Assembly (NCBI GenBank): GCA_028015205.1
Contig: JAPWFG010000022.1
Coordinates: forward strand, 2,790,001-2,854,000
Length of the DNA: 64,000 nt
Direction: 5' to 3'
From: Mytilisepta virgata
Lineage: Eukaryota > Mollusca > Bivalvia > Mytilida > Mytilidae
Shown in pieces: positions 1-12,283 of the stretch. The notes under the pieces are model-generated. The model was not told the origin of the DNA. It did no database searches and saw nothing but the letters and a program-made list of their open reading frames with translations. The first letter of the stretch is position 1, and each line of letters starts with the position of its first letter. The translations under genes were made by a program, and so were the position numbers.

Positions 1-160
1 ATGTACATGATGTAAGCAAGAGACATGAATATCTTTAAAAATGAAATCTAAAGATGAATGCAAACCATCTGAATTACAAGTTTAAATAAAAACAGAATGA
101 ATTTATACAAAAAAATCAGATTGTTAGTAAATATGGTAGGTGCAAATTGTTCATACGAGT

Positions 161-1098
161 TTAGTTTTCTTTCTCGGCTTTGTCCTTTCTTCTTAGTACT
201 TCATTAACCCTGGAAATAATGGTATCCTGCGAAGATCTGGGGTCGGACATCTGAGGATAGAAAAATAAAACATCGTTGCAGATAGTTCTTCCTCTCTGGA
301 TCAATTTCCAACTTTCCATTCGGTCCCTTGCTTCCATTGTAAGAGTACTTCTTCCGGAGTTTTTCAGTTGTAAACAGTTCAGGAAATAAACGTCTGGTGA
401 TACGCGTAGCAAAATGTCCAGGGCCGTGGCTTTCCCTCATCATTTGGATCAGACCCTTCATGCTAATCCTGTAAACATCTCTAACATCAGAAAATGGGTA
501 TGGCCCGTCATGGTCTGGAGTTAGAATACTATTGGAAGGCTGTAGTGGTTGCTGAGGTGGTGGTTGTACAATAGAAGGCTGCGCTATGTCATATTGCTGG
601 TCACGGTGCTGTGTTGGTGCCTGTATCTGTGTGTCTGAAAGCATGTGCATCATCGAGCATAGCATTGCCTTAATTTCTGCCTGGTTGGCCATGATGGTGT
701 TGTGATTCTGTTCCAGTGCGGTTATTCTCCTGAATAGGGCTTTCATTGAATGTGTGTCCTGGTAGGTCTAAATGGTGTGTTGCACATTTCAGTTATTGTT
801 CCCTCTGATAAATCAAATAAAGTAGGTGTCTCTGGTGTTGTGTTATTCATGTACCCGAATACGTGCTGGTAATTGAAACGTTCATTCTGCGCGACGGTTG
901 GGGTCGAAGATTTGTCAGGTTCAGAAGCAGTGGAAGATGGTGCAGGTGGTGAAATAGATGCAATTGCTGCTTGTGGTAATATAGGTGCAGGTGCTGGTGG
1001 TGGTGGTAATATAGGTGCAGGTGCTGCTGGTGGTGGCAATATAGGTGCAGGTGCTGGTGGTGGTGAATCTATGTCAGTTCTTCTAACTACAGCTGCAG
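161..1098 (-). CDS. BEN-domain protein, 3' exon(s), reading frame broken
   Basis: Three minus-strand open segments read as one protein. Segment 743-1098 is Pro/Ala-rich (repeats of PAPILPPP type) followed by a Ser/Thr-rich stretch. Segment 204-746 starts with a short coiled-coil (ITALEQNHN...), then a Gln/Pro-rich linker, then a BEN-like domain (TRITRRLFPELFTTEKLRKK ... LEIDPERK). Segment 161-~295 carries the likely end of that domain (NDVLFFYPQMSDP ... INE/VNEVLRRK style) and stops at 161. BEN domains bind DNA or chromatin in nuclear regulators. The frame changes near 746 and again near 295; the outer two segments share one frame. A possible splice acceptor (CAG/CTG) lies near 1092-1098 and its phase fits the upstream exon at 2619-2835. 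The breaks could be decay, an unseen short intron, or assembly errors. The BEN call rests on pattern memory only. Confidence 0.55.
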
Positions 1099-2618
1099 CT
1101 TTTTTTATAAAAAGAAAAAAATAAGACAAAATATTTCCACCAATCGAAAAATTGAAGCATATATTTGAACTAGTGGTCAGCTACATTTTGTACCCCCGCC
1201 TTAAAATTCAAGGTTCCTAAAAGTAAAGTTAATTCTTCATCCTTAAATAAACATTAATACATGCATTCTTAAACAAAGAAACCTATCTTAGTGGTCAGTC
1301 TCTTACGACTTTTCAATAATAATTCATAAAATATTTTGAATTGAGTTACTTCTGAGTTCGAAATAATGTGTTAAAAAATCGGATAAGTGTATAAAGTAAA
1401 AACATAATAGATCTATAATTAATATTAATTGAACATTTAGATATCAATTGGCATTTATAATCATCCAAGAATTTCTCATTTCGGACTTTCGAAATATTTT
1501 TATTTTGTGTGCATTTTCAATTTCAATTATCTTGTATTTATTTATTTATTTATTTATTTATTGGATTATCCGGTCTAACTACATAAGATAATTTTAAAGT
1601 TTTGTTCGTAGTGCTCATTTATGCAGCCCCTATAGTCCTTAGTGCACCAAGAAGCTCCTCCGCAGTGTTTATAAATTTTACATTTCGAATACAATTTATT
1701 TTACAACAAAATTGATAACTAATTTCCGATATATTCTATTTGATAAATTTAAATAATGAATTAATAATTATGAAGTAAAGAATTTCATAACAATACTTTA
1801 TACTGATAGTGACCTTTTCCCAAAATAACAAAGATTATTTAAAGCAAAATACAGGTACGCGATGTACTTTAAGGATGATTTATACACTAAATAAAAATAA
1901 ATAGGATTGCAGATAGTTATTTTAGTTTGAGAGAACATTTGATAAGTTAAAAAATTAGCAAGAAAAAATATAGGTTCGTGTGCTTGATGTAAAACCATAA
2001 ACGTGAGAAAAGAATACTTAAACAAAATATACTTAATTTGAATCTTTTGGTTGTTAATTATATGACAAATGTTATATAAGTGAAAAAGTTTTGAAATACT
2101 TTTGGCATCACTGAAATTACGTATATAGTTTTAAAATAAATATTTTTGATTAATGTAAAGTTATTGACTGGCTCATGGTGCAAATATAATTGTTATCTAT
2201 GAATTAAAAAATTACTACCTACAAATTAAATTTTTTTAATTGCATTAAAATAAATGAACTAATAAGATTTCATCATTAGTAAGCAGGCAGTGAATGGTAC
2301 CAACCATCTTAAACCAACGGCCATTCAAGGGCCACCAATCATTTTCGAAAAGAATCTAAAATTGTTGTTCATCATTCAATTAAATCGAAGAAGCTAAACT
2401 CCCACGCGTCTCTAGATCTCCTCTCTTTCTCTCCAAAATATTTTATTTTAAAACACAGAGCATTAAAAAATTACCCAAGACCTGAATACACTTGCAAACC
2501 GACAAAATAAATATTTTCGAAAACCTTGCCAGAATATGGCAACAGATAAGTTCCCTGCAAACTACATTTTTTTTCATATAATGCAATCATTTCATATCCG
2601 ATTTTTATGAGAATTTAC
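1099..2618 (-). other. Probable intron of the BEN-domain gene
   Basis: AT-rich DNA between a donor-like site (AG/GTAAAT on the minus strand at 2620-2612) and the acceptor near 1098. It holds a (TTTA)n microsatellite at about 1535-1561. I see no coding segment in it. Confidence 0.45.
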
Positions 2619-2835
2619 CTTCTTTTTTCTGTCTTGATGCAGGCTGTTTTGGAGCTGGGTTCCTTTTTTTCTTCTTAAATGGTGGCGAAGGAGATTCAGA
2701 CTCTGTACTTAATGATGAGGTTTTTTCTTTAAACAACTCCTGCATATCATTTTCTGTCCCCGCAGCTATGACTGTGGCATCTGCAATTTCAGTCGCACGG
2801 TTGTACTGCACTTGATGAATAGACGATACACTAAT
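2619..2835 (-). CDS. Upstream exon of the BEN-domain gene
   Basis: A minus-strand exon bounded by a good acceptor (TTTTTATTTTAG before 2835) and a good donor (AG/GTAAAT after 2619). It starts in phase 0 and ends in phase 1, which matches the acceptor near 1098. The product is hydrophilic: an acidic/Ser segment (SSLSTESESPSPPF) followed by the basic cluster KKKKRNP, a likely nuclear localisation signal. It probably lies N-terminal to the proline-rich and BEN segments. No start codon is seen in the exon, so further exons should lie upstream (higher coordinates), but none was recognised. Confidence 0.5.
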
Positions 2836-2839
2836 CTAA

Positions 2840-3240
2840 AATAAAAATAGTACTTCAGTTAAAAGAAATAGAAATCTTAAACAACTAATTAATGGTGTTA
2901 AAAGAGTGTTTGAGAAGCTGTGGGGCTAAACAATGCGGACAAACATTTCTATATCGTCCCATTTTCCACTTATTTTACGGGTATAACACGTTAATTTTTA
3001 CTTTATTAATACAGACAAATAAACTATTATGTACACATGTTACCCGGGGGCTCGTATGCTTTATACTGAGCACGGTCGGTGAAAACATTATTTAAATCAA
3101 AATTAATGAAATGAATGCACACACAAATTAACAAATTCAAATAAAAATACAAAATTTCATTATTTGTATTGCAGATCTCCTTGGCTAAAATTTGGCTTCC
3201 TATTTCAAAATTTTTAGCTTTGAGTGTTGTTAAAATGATG
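2840..3240. other. Intergenic or intronic, nothing recognised
   Basis: AT-rich, with no convincing coding segment or structured element on either strand. Confidence 0.4.
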
Positions 3241-3920
3241 CCTAGCGAAAGTGCAATAAATACCCCCCTTCCTTTTCATATAAGAAATGAAAACGACAAA
3301 ATGTATTTGGGTGAAAGTTTAAAATTATAGGGACAAAGGTACATTACAATATTGTCAAACTGGGTATAAGGAACCTCGGCAACATCTGGACGAAATTTCA
3401 AAATTAACTGGGCAAATATGAATTAGAACACAGGCCCACAAAACATGGGACATCCTTCTCATATGAATATCTACATACTGGGATCTAACTATGCAAAGTT
3501 TCATTTACCTCTGACAATGCATATATTTAAAGCTGTAGGTACATAAAAAATAGGGGGGGGGGGGGCTGAAATTTTAATTCCAACACTTTGTAAATATGAA
3601 AAAAATATTAGACCAGGACACCCTTCATATGCGTACATCTACATACTAAGATCTAAATGTATGCAAAATTCCATTAATCTCTGATAAGACACATTTGACA
3701 AACTCTGGATACAAAATTAATTGGGGTTAAGACAAAATCAGTCTAAGGAGCAGGAAGAAAATATGGAACCTGGTCATCCTTCCTATGCGCATATTTTCGT
3801 GTATGTTTAATTAACCTCTGACAAGGCATGTTTGAGAAACTGTGAATACCAAAAAAAATCTGGACAGACAGGCTTATTCATATATACCACTCCCCAAACT
3901 TTTGCGGGGGACGGAGTGTA
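3240..3920 (-). repeat. Family F repeat: ~160 bp monomers plus hairpin end
   Basis: A motif of the type 'catccttctcatatgaatat ... ctacatactgggatctaa ... cctctgacaa' recurs near 3447, 3613 and 3770, so the spacing is about 157-166 bp. At 3887-3920 a stem (CACTCC ... GGAGTG with inner CCCC/GGGG) closes the array, in the position of the head hairpin seen in the other families here. A poly-G run sits at about 3555-3564. Non-coding, diverged and mobile-element-like. Confidence 0.5.
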
Positions 3921-4316
3921 ACTCCTCGAAATGCGTCGTATACAGCATACTATAAAGAACAGTATTTATTACATTAGCATCATTTTGTATTACACATGTT
4001 TTCTGTAGCTGAATTTTGGCTAAATATTTCAGTATATATGATTTACAATCGCTTTGTACATCTTGTCAAATCCGGAAAATACTTTTTTTCCGACATGCAT
4101 TTGGTTTTGCACAGCGGACGTCGATATTGTGCCACGTTTTAAGAAGCACGCATGATGTCGAGACTTTGAAGATAAGCGAATTAAAGGTTATACAATACCA
4201 TATTCATTGTTGTTTTTGTTCTTATGTGCCGTATTTAAAAGGTCACCATTTAGGAACCTTTCGATATTAATGGGGGTGGGGGAGGGCACAGGCACTTGTT
4301 GCTATCAATGGGAAGA

Positions 4317-4628
4317 TCGAAAATTTCATCATTCAATGACACCGCTAAATTATATTTGTACAGTAAATTAAAATCACAGTTTAAGCTAGAAAGTTATTTT
4401 CTATTTTTCTCTAACTTCAAAACAAGACAATTATTTACAAAATTAAGAGTCAATGATCATAATTTAGAAATTGAAACTGGGCGATATAAAAATATAATAA
4501 GAGAAGAAAGAATGTGTAAAAAATGTAATTTAAATGAAATAGGAGATGAATTTCACTTTTTCTTAAAATGTACAGCTCACCATTCTCTGAGAAACAATTT
4601 ATTTGACAAAATGGAATTAAATATATAA
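4317..4628 (+). pseudogene. Old non-LTR retrotransposon ORF2 C-terminal fragment
   Basis: The translation contains KTRQLFTKLRVNDHNLEIE, RYKNIIREERMCKKC and LNEIGDEFHFFLKC. This resembles the Cys/His C-terminal region (C-x2-C ... H ... C) that follows reverse transcriptase in many animal LINE ORF2 proteins. Only about 100 residues remain, with no RT motifs upstream, so it is a decayed end piece. It is a different family from the five LINE copies further right, whose C-terminus reads CRIGHTRTTHS. A poly-T run follows at about 4669-4692. Confidence 0.5.
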
Positions 4629-4952
4629 GCCTGACTTTCTTGAAAAAGAACCATTAGATCAATTATTTTTTTTTTTTTTTTTTTTTTTTTTTGTGGATAA
4701 ATTCTAACTCTGACTTTTGACAGAAATAGGAGACTTTATAAAGTAATAACTGCAAAAATGAGGTCCTTGTTGGTCAACGCAATAACAGTATTTATAATAA
4801 AAGGTGATAGTTTATATCATATATTCTCAATTTGTGATTTTATATGTTCAACATGATCTTTGTTTGTTTGTTTTCCTGTCCATGTATTTGCTTGACCCAC
4901 ATGGGTGTATTTTTGCAAATAAAAGAATTATAAACTATCAAGCATATTTATG

Positions 4953-5070
4953 GGGTGAGGGCACAGGCACTTGTTCCTATCGATTATCAAGCATAAAGAG
5001 GGACAACTTCTCCCTCTTTATGCTTGATAGTCGACCTTCCCATTGATAGAAATAAGTGCCTGTTGGGGGC
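4953..5070. mobile_element. Small foldback/MITE-like element
   Basis: Outer arms contain 'gcacaggcacttgtt' (left) and its approximate complement (right, 5050-5068). An inner near-perfect stem of about 22 bp (4981-5003 with 5011-5033; arm gattatcaagcataaagagg) encloses a 7-9 nt loop. A further copy of the outer arm, 'ggcacttgttgctatcaatg', sits alone at 4291-4310, so the same terminus occurs three times in 800 bp. No coding capacity. Confidence 0.6.
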
Positions 5071-5079
5071 AGGAACAAA

Positions 5080-5750
5080 AAATATTTTACTTCAATCCGA
5101 CAAATTTACTAACATTGTTTTCAATGATATTTAATATGGTTTTATGTTTTTTGCAATAAAGTATTATTATTAAATGTTCGTCACATTTAACTTTAATAAC
5201 AAATTTCAAGGTTGAGCTTATTTAGGACAACAAAAAAAGAAATGATCATCTTTTTGTTATTATATGTATTGCACAGTCTTTGTTGACGAGGTATATCTAA
5301 ACAATGATCACTGGCCCGAGATTATGAATGCCATATTTGCTGCATACAGTAATATATATTTTTTGTATTTCACATTTATTTATTTCACATGCCTTAAATG
5401 AACATTTCGTCGTTAACTATTGAAATTGCTTTAAATTAATAAAATGGATAATTATCTTATTTCTTTATTTTTAGTGATAACTTTTCTTTAACTTGCTAAT
5501 ATAACTTAGTAATTATTGACACAAGTAATTAATTTGTGTTAATTCTTTAATTTCGACATCCAAGAATAAACATTAAATAACTGATTGAATATTATGATCA
5601 CGGTGCATATGAAATTGACTTTTGATAATTTGTTCTCTATGTATATATTTGTTTCTTTCAATGTAGTGCTTAATATACTTATTGTTATACAGGTATTGAT
5701 GATGTTTAAAGAATTTTAATAAATATATTATCAGAATCCAATGTCTTTTT
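5080..5750. other. Intergenic, nothing recognised
   Basis: AT-rich unique-looking DNA with no supported gene. Confidence 0.4.
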
Positions 5751-5751
5751 T

Positions 5752-6620
5752 AGCTCACCTGGCTATGCCAGGGTGAGCTTTTGCCATCACTTTGCGTCCG
5801 TCGTCCGTCCGTCGTCCGTCCGTCCGTCCGTCGTAAACTTTTTTCAAAGATCTTCTCCTCTGAAACTACTGAGCCAAATGGAACCAAACTTGGGTTGATT
5901 CATCACTTGGATATCTACTTTCAAAATTGTGTTTTTTTAGTCGGCTGGCCAAACAACATGGCTGCCATTGCTAAAAATAGAACATAGGGGTCAATTGCAG
6001 TTTTTTGCAAATAACTCAAAAACCGTTACAGATATCAAAAATCTGACATGGGGTAAAATTGATCAGCATGGCAAGATCTACCTACCCTGAAATTTTGAAG
6101 AAAATCTGTCGACCCGTCTTGGAGTTATTGCCCTTTTTTGTGAAATTTTCCGTTTTTTATTATTTTTCTTCTAATGTATTGAAAATGATAGGAGATAGAG
6201 ATGAAGTTGTTATTACAAAAATGTTCAGCATGGTAAGATCTCCATATGTTGCAATTTTGAAGAAAATCTAATGAACCATATAGGAGTTATTGCCCTTTTG
6301 CTCATGAATTTTCACGATTTTTATATTTTTTGAGTTATATTTCAAAAGAAAGATGTTAAGTTTGAACTGAGAACATGTTCAGCTTATCAAGGACTATAGT
6401 TTCTAGATATGTCTGGCAGGTTCGCATCTCATCCAAAATGGCCATAGTTTACCATTGGGTCTTATGGGATGTGCCTTCAAAAATCTTACTCTCTGTGTGG
6501 GGAAAAAAACATTTTGATTATCTTCACTTAAATATATAAGTTACAGAAGCAAGTTTAACAAAAATTTGGAGGAAGATGTACGGAAGGCCCTTTTCTAAGA
6601 TTGCTTAAAATGTCTTAACA
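5752..6620 (+). repeat. Family A repeat, 5' part
   Basis: It opens with a hairpin head (AGCTCACC ... GGTGAGCT, 5752-5779), then 'gccatcactttgcgtccgtc' and a (GTCC/GTC)n stretch. The body is phrased like the other family A copies at 35890 and 39449: 'ttctcctctgaaactact', 'gatctacctaccctgaaatt', 'ggagttattgccc'. The 3' hairpin end is missing. Short ORFs inside are not conserved. Confidence 0.7.
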
Positions 6621-8150
6621 GAGACATGTTAGCATTAAATAAAATTCAGGGTCGGGGCCGTTGTCACTAATATAGTGTTTTGGAATTCCCGGTCTTTCAC
6701 AACTTCCTTTGGTAAGCATGGTGGTTTATTATTTACAGACACAAAATGTTGCAAAACAATATGATTAAGCTCTTTTTTATGTTTTTAATCATAACAAACA
6801 ATGTTAATGAAATTTGCCAGTGCATACTACTTTACAGTCGATTTTTATTTACATGACTATGGACCACAAATTATGAAATTCTCCTTCCACATTCGTGGTG
6901 GGGAATACAAATTGATTATACCTGGGATTTTCCTCAGAAATGGCAAAATCACACCCCAGAAACATAAATTTTAAACCCATTGGAAAGAAATTAGTAATTC
7001 ATCACCCTCAAGAAATCCGATTTCATAACCCTTTGCCCTCGGAAAACACCACCCAATCCCCTTTTGCCTTTTTCAGATATTAAATAGGCGATTGTTCTGT
7101 CCCGTTTTTTAACGGATTTGCGCTATTTAGGTAAAAAGGTTCTTGTTAGAAGTGTAAATTTGTGGACAAAATATAGTATGTATACCGTGTTCAACTAGCA
7201 CCGAAACCTGATCCTGATCCGAAACCGGAAATATGTGTTTTTAATGTCTCTCAGGTATGTAAACTTTAATTTTAACTGTCGATAGGTCAGAATTGTGTAT
7301 GGCTCATCTCATTAATAAATGGGCCTGCCCCGCACAATCCTTTTCTTTCTTTTGCCCAATCTTTGTGGCCTGGTATAATTGGGAAGGGGAAGTCGATAAA
7401 AAAGATGTGTTTACTAGGGGAAGTGCTGCCCAAATTTTTTTCAAATTTTTATTATGTTGGACTTGCAAAATTTTCACCGGTTTACAGAAACTAAAACTGA
7501 AATTTACTTCTTGCTCATGTATAATAAATTAGATAATATTAGAAAACAAGTGACTGATAAAATAAATATTCAAATATAAAAATTTCCAAGCTTTGGGTCC
7601 TAATGGAAAATTTGTATATGGTTCTATGTCTTCAGAAGACCATTTCATTTTGGACCAGTTGTATTCATACATGTATTATAATTAGTGTCATTCGATTTTG
7701 TATTTACTAGACTTTTATTAGGTATCACTATAATTAGCTGCATTAGTATTATTCTCGATTCATGTGATTTGTAATTTGGTTATATTAATCAGCTCTTTTG
7801 GGGCACAAATTGCAAATAAAATCTTGTTCTCCAAGGCCAAGGGGAGCAGGGGCAGATCCAGATTAATATTTCAGACTTGGATAGGGTGAATATTTTTTAC
7901 ATACAAAACAGGGTTTTCAAAATGTCAAATTTAGTGAAGGGAAAATGCCAGAATGTGGGAATTTGCATTATTTACCCTGTACAGGTACCCATGGCCGTAA
8001 AGGCACTTCATGCAGGACTGGCTTCATGAGTCCATTTATCCCTCCTAGAATCATCCTTGTTAAATGTTTTTGTCATTTTTAATTTACTGTAATTTAAGGA
8101 GGGGAAAGTAATGGTTCATGTTGTACAATGTTGTATAAATGAACTAAGTG
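6620..8150. other. Intergenic, nothing recognised
   Basis: No supported gene. Short AT-rich ORFs lack recognisable domains. Confidence 0.35.
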
Positions 8151-8185
8151 TTCAACTCTTTCCCTATATATCTATCTTTTTCTTG

Positions 8186-8740
8186 CCTTGCCCTCTTGAA
8201 ATAAAAAAAAAAACATGTCTCGTAAAAGCAGACATTAATATATTCCATTTTATGATGGGGGATCCTAATCCCTCTTGGAAGTTTTTTTTTTGCCTTGTCC
8301 ATCATTCATTCATTCTGTCTATCAAACTTTCTTCACAATTTTCCTTACACCTACAAGACCTATTCTTTTCAAATTTGGCGTCAGACTATATATATGGACC
8401 CTATGTCATAAGCAGTTTTTGTCACCTGTTTGGCGGGACTTTGTAATATCAATGCCTTGCCCTCTTGAAATAATAAAAAGAAAAAACATGTCTCGTAAAA
8501 GCAGACATTAATATATTCCATTTTTGATGGGGGATCCTAATCCCTCTTGGAATTTTTTTTTGCCTTGTCCATCCGTCATTCATTCTGTCATTCTGTCTAT
8601 CAAACTTTCTTCACAATTTTCCTTACACCTACAAGACCTATTCTTTTCAAATTTGGCGTGAGACTATATATATGGGCCCTTTGTCATAAGCAGTTTTTGT
8701 CACCTGTTTGACGGGACTTTGCCATATCAATAGGGAAAAT
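8186..8740 (+). repeat. Imperfect tandem duplication, period ~269 bp
   Basis: The block starting 'ccttgccctcttgaaata' at 8186 is repeated at 8455 with few changes: 'catgtctcgtaaaagcagac', 'gggggatcctaatccctctt', 'cacctacaagacctattctt' and 'tcataagcagtttttgtcac' each occur twice in the same order. The high similarity implies a recent local duplication. The short ORFs across it follow the repeat and are not taken as genes. Confidence 0.75.
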
Positions 8741-9132
8741 TTCCGTCACAGTTTCTTGGATTGTTTGACAAATTTATTTCAAATTTGGTAACTGACTTGA
8801 ACAATAGTAAAAAAATTTGTCATATATGTATGTCATACACAATTTTTGTTACTCTACAATATAAACTTATTGGTTCGAGTGGAGTTGTTCATTTGTATCT
8901 ATGCATATATATGTAAATATATTCCCATGGTATTTCAAGACTTCATGCCACCTCTATGGCATAATTGACGGCATTCACTTTTAATAAAGATATTGTATAC
9001 TAGTATGTGTGTACAGTAACATGTGATTAATTGCTTATGACTGTTTTGTTTTGTTTCTTTCTTTTTTTTTTTTATAGTCATTTTAAATTCTTTGCCCTGC
9101 ATGGGCGCTTGATTGGAATAAACACATTTTTA

Positions 9133-9640
9133 TTCCTATACACCCAAAGGGACGTATTATGGCATACCATCCATTTGTCCGTCCGTTTATATAAGTGTCC
9201 TCCAAATTTTTCTTGGCTTATTTTAATGGGAATGATTTGATATTAGGTATGCAGCTTGATATTAAATGGTAAGTTGTACCAAAATTTCAGATCCAAAATG
9301 CTACTACTTCCTGTTTGCCGAAACTTGAATTTTTGTACTATAATACTTTTGCTTGAATGGATGTATTATGGTGTACCCACTGTCTGTCCATTAATATCAA
9401 CTTCCATCAAAGGTTTCTTGGCTTGTAATAATTGGAATGATTCGATATTTTTGTATGCAGTTTTAGTTGTACATTGTAACATAATTTCAGATGCGAAATG
9501 CTACTACTTCCTGTTTGGTGAAATTTTTGTACATTATTTTTTTGTCAAAGTTTTCTTGAATTGTATGGATGGGAATGATTTGATATTTGGTATGCAGTTT
9601 GATAATGAGGAGTTGTACATGGTGACCAATTTTTATCCCC
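9133..9640 (+). repeat. Family C repeat array
   Basis: It starts near 'cacccaaagggacgtattat', then 'tttgtccgtccg', then monomers carrying 'gggaatgatttgatatttgg', 'agttgtac' and 'ctactacttcctgtttg' near 9229, 9429 and 9569. The same monomers recur at 26700-27430, beyond the Helentron, in the same orientation. Confidence 0.6.
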
Positions 9641-10975
9641 CGCCGCAACACTGTGCGGGGATATGGTAATGCCGGGCGTCTGTCCGCCTTGTAAGCGCTA
9701 TAGCAAGTTTATTTATTTCTGCCGCAACGCGGATATGGTAATGCCAGGCGTCTGTTGTCAGTGAAACCTGGAGTGCGTTCAAAGATGAGTTCTGGACAAA
9801 TATTTTTATAGGAGTTATGTTCCTATTTTTATAGGAGTTATGTTCCTTATTAACTTACAAAATTGATTAATTATCCTTATAAGCACTCTAGCAGTTTTTT
9901 TTTCTGGATGGGAATGATTTGATATTTGGTATGCAGTTTGATAATGAGGAGTTGTACATGGTGACCAATTTTTATCCCCCGCCGCAACACTGTGCGGGGA
10001 TATGGTAATGCCGGGCGTCCGTCCGTCTGTCCGCCTTGTAAGCGCTCTAGCAAGTTTATTTATCCTCGCCGCAACGCGGTGCGGGGATATGGTAATGCCG
10101 GGCGTCTGTTGTCCATCCGTGCGTGCACGCGTGCATCCGCCCGTCCGCCTTGTAAGCGCTCTAGCAAGTTTATTTCTCATTGGATTTTGATAAAATTTAT
10201 ACTGTAGCTTTAGCTCAGTGATACCTCGAGCAAGTTTGAAGATGAGTTCTGGTCGAATATTTTTGTGGGAGTTATGCCCCTTAATAACTTAGAAAATTGA
10301 CTAAATATCCTTGTAAGCGCTCTAGCAAGTTTATTTCTCATTGGATTTTGATAAAATTTATACAGTAGCTTTAGCTAAATGAAATCTTGAACGAGTTCGA
10401 AGATGAGTTCTGGTTGAATATTTTTATGGGAGTTGTGCCCCTTAGTAACTTAGAAAATTGTCTAAATATCCTTGTACGTGCTCTAGCAACTTTATTTCCC
10501 ATCGGATTTGGATAAAATTTATACAATAGCTTTAGATCAGTGAAACCTGGAGTGCGTTCAAAGATGAGTTCTGGACAAATATTTTTATAGGAGTTATGTT
10601 CCTTATTAACTTAGAAAATTGATTAATTATCCTTATAAGCACTCTAGCAGTTTTTTTTTTCTAATCTGATTTTGATAAAATTTATACAGTAGCTTTAACT
10701 CATTAAAACCTTAAACGAGTTCAATGATGAAGTTTGGTCAATCATTTTTATAGGAGGTATGCACCTTAATAACTGAGAAATTTGACAAAATCGCCTTGTA
10801 AGTGCTCTAGGAAGTTTATTTCTCATCGGATTTGGATAAAATTGATGCAGTAAATTTAGCTTAGTGATACCTTGAATGAGTTCAAAGATAAGATCTGTTA
10901 AAAAATTTTTATAGGAGTAATGTCACTCAATATCATAGAAATTTTACAAAATGCCCTTGTTTAAAAGATGCCCTA
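9638..10975 (+). repeat. Family B repeat heads and ~160 bp monomer array
   Basis: Hairpin heads of the type CCCCGC...GCGGGG followed by 'gatatggtaatgccgggcgt' occur near 9638, 9976 and 10066, with (GTCC)n behind them. Monomers starting 'ccttgtaagcgctctagcaa' recur near 10148, 10309, 10468, 10631 and 10792, a period of 160-163 bp. A family C-B junction of about 110 bp (around 9565-9680) is duplicated directly at about 9908-10020. Non-coding. Confidence 0.7.
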
Positions 10976-11560
10976 ACGGTGGGGGATTTCGGAACGCTGT
11001 TCATTTAGATCTGCAAAGCCTGTTTGTCAAAGCATTTGGTCGGAGCTTGATAGTGATGAGTTGTACTTTCATTAAAATTTTCAGATCCATAACACTACTA
11101 ATGCCTGTTTGTTGATACTTTAAATTTTGTAAATGAAACAATAATACATAAATTGAAAATATTTGATAGACAGTATATATTTCTGAATATTGGTCCAGTT
11201 GATTACATGGGAGATATTTGAAATAATCTGCATAATGCTTATGATTCACCTGGTAAGCGTAACTTCCCCTACATGGGTAGTAAGATATCTATGAAATTTT
11301 AACATCAGGTAGTACACCATGTAATTATGTACATGAAGTTAAATCTTTGCAGGCCAACAAATTTAAAGGGAGATAATTGGACTTTAGAAATATTCAGCAT
11401 ACTATGTATGCTTGAGTGCGTAAGTGCAACTCCTCCTACATGCATATGGGTAGTCAGGTTTAGAAAAAGATGTGGGTGTATAATTTGTGGCCCATCAGGC
11501 CACAGTTCTTCTAGTTAATTTTTTTACTTTCAGACAAGTTAGAGCTTTAGCATCTGAATA
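10976..11560 (+). other. Region upstream of the Helentron ORF, with family C remnants
   Basis: Remnants of family C wording (11030-11110) are followed by DNA without a gene. A splice-acceptor-like tract (tttttttactttcag) ends at 11533, just before the Helentron start codon, so the first exon of its transcript could lie here. No promoter or 5' terminus could be identified. Confidence 0.35.
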
Positions 11561-11570
11561 CTTTGAAATC

Positions 11571-11961
11571 ATGCCAAGATCAAAGGGATGGAAATTGTCA
11601 CAGTCAAAGCAGGGGAATGAAAATGCAAAGAAAAGAAAAATTGGATTGAAGGGTTCACTATTGGTGGATATTGCTGATACAGACGTACACTTCGACACAG
11701 CTGTGACTTTTGACGAACAATCAGACATGGGGGAGCCTGCCCTCCTAAACAACAGGAAAACAAAAAATGCCCATTGTGGGAAAACTATAATATCTGCTCA
11801 AAAAGCCCCTTGTGGGAAAACAATAATATCTGCTCAAAAAGCCCCTTGTGGGAAAACTAAGAACTCTGTATATAAAGATTGTGCTCAAGAAGCCCCTTGT
11901 GGGAAAACTAAGAACTCTGTTTACAAATATTGTGCTCAAGAAGCCCCTTGTGGGAAAACTA
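11571..11961 (+). CDS. Helentron protein, N-terminal piece
   Basis: It opens with the basic MPRSKGWKLSQSKQGN, then an acidic stretch. It then has a tandem repeat of 'APCGKTKNSVYKDCAQE' type (units of about 12 and 17 residues, also visible at the DNA level from 11790). The frame is also open from an upstream ATG at 11487, but the splice-acceptor-like tract ending at 11533 and the basic start favour 11571. The reading frame continues, with one target-site copy removed, into the segment that resumes at 18749; the same GKTKNSVYKDC repeat is found on both sides. The present stop just inside the LINE is an insertion artefact. The repeat's function is unknown. Confidence 0.75.
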
Positions 11962-12283
11962 TTGATTGATTGATTGAGTATTGTTTTACGCCGAGCTGGC
12001 GATATTTCAGCCAATATTACGGCGAGAACTTATCTAACCGGAGCTGGTTAAAATTGAACATAATTAAAACCAATTGACTTTTTACAAATAAAATATTAAC
12101 GACAGTATAAACAATAAAACGAATATGAGACTAAACCTTACGAAACTTTTATAATATCACAGATTTGAAAATTATCACAGAAACGCTACAAGAAAAATAT
12201 AATCAATAAAATAACATCAGTCAAAACATATAACAATTTAAAATTCTGGATCAGGACTATAACCAGGAATACAGTCAGACAGA
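11962..12283 (-). other. LINE-1 3' UTR with terminal stem-loop and (AATC)n tail
   Basis: On the LINE strand, CGCCG ... CGGCG encloses an inner AATATT/AATATC-type stem (about 11991-12026), followed by a (TCAA/AATC)n tail at the insertion point. The same stem-loop ends LINE-2 and LINE-5, which suggests a recognition structure for the element's reverse transcriptase. Confidence 0.65.

Noticed and set aside
873..1124. Plus-strand Gly/Ala-rich ORF
   Set aside because: It is the complement of the Pro/Ala-rich exon; the minus strand has matching splice phases.
8111..8511. Two overlapping ORFs of about 110 and 78 codons
   Set aside because: They span the 269 bp tandem duplication, are hydrophobic from T-rich DNA, and have no domain.
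9815..10207. ORFs across the family B heads
   Set aside because: They follow CG-rich hairpins and tandem repeats, with no domain.
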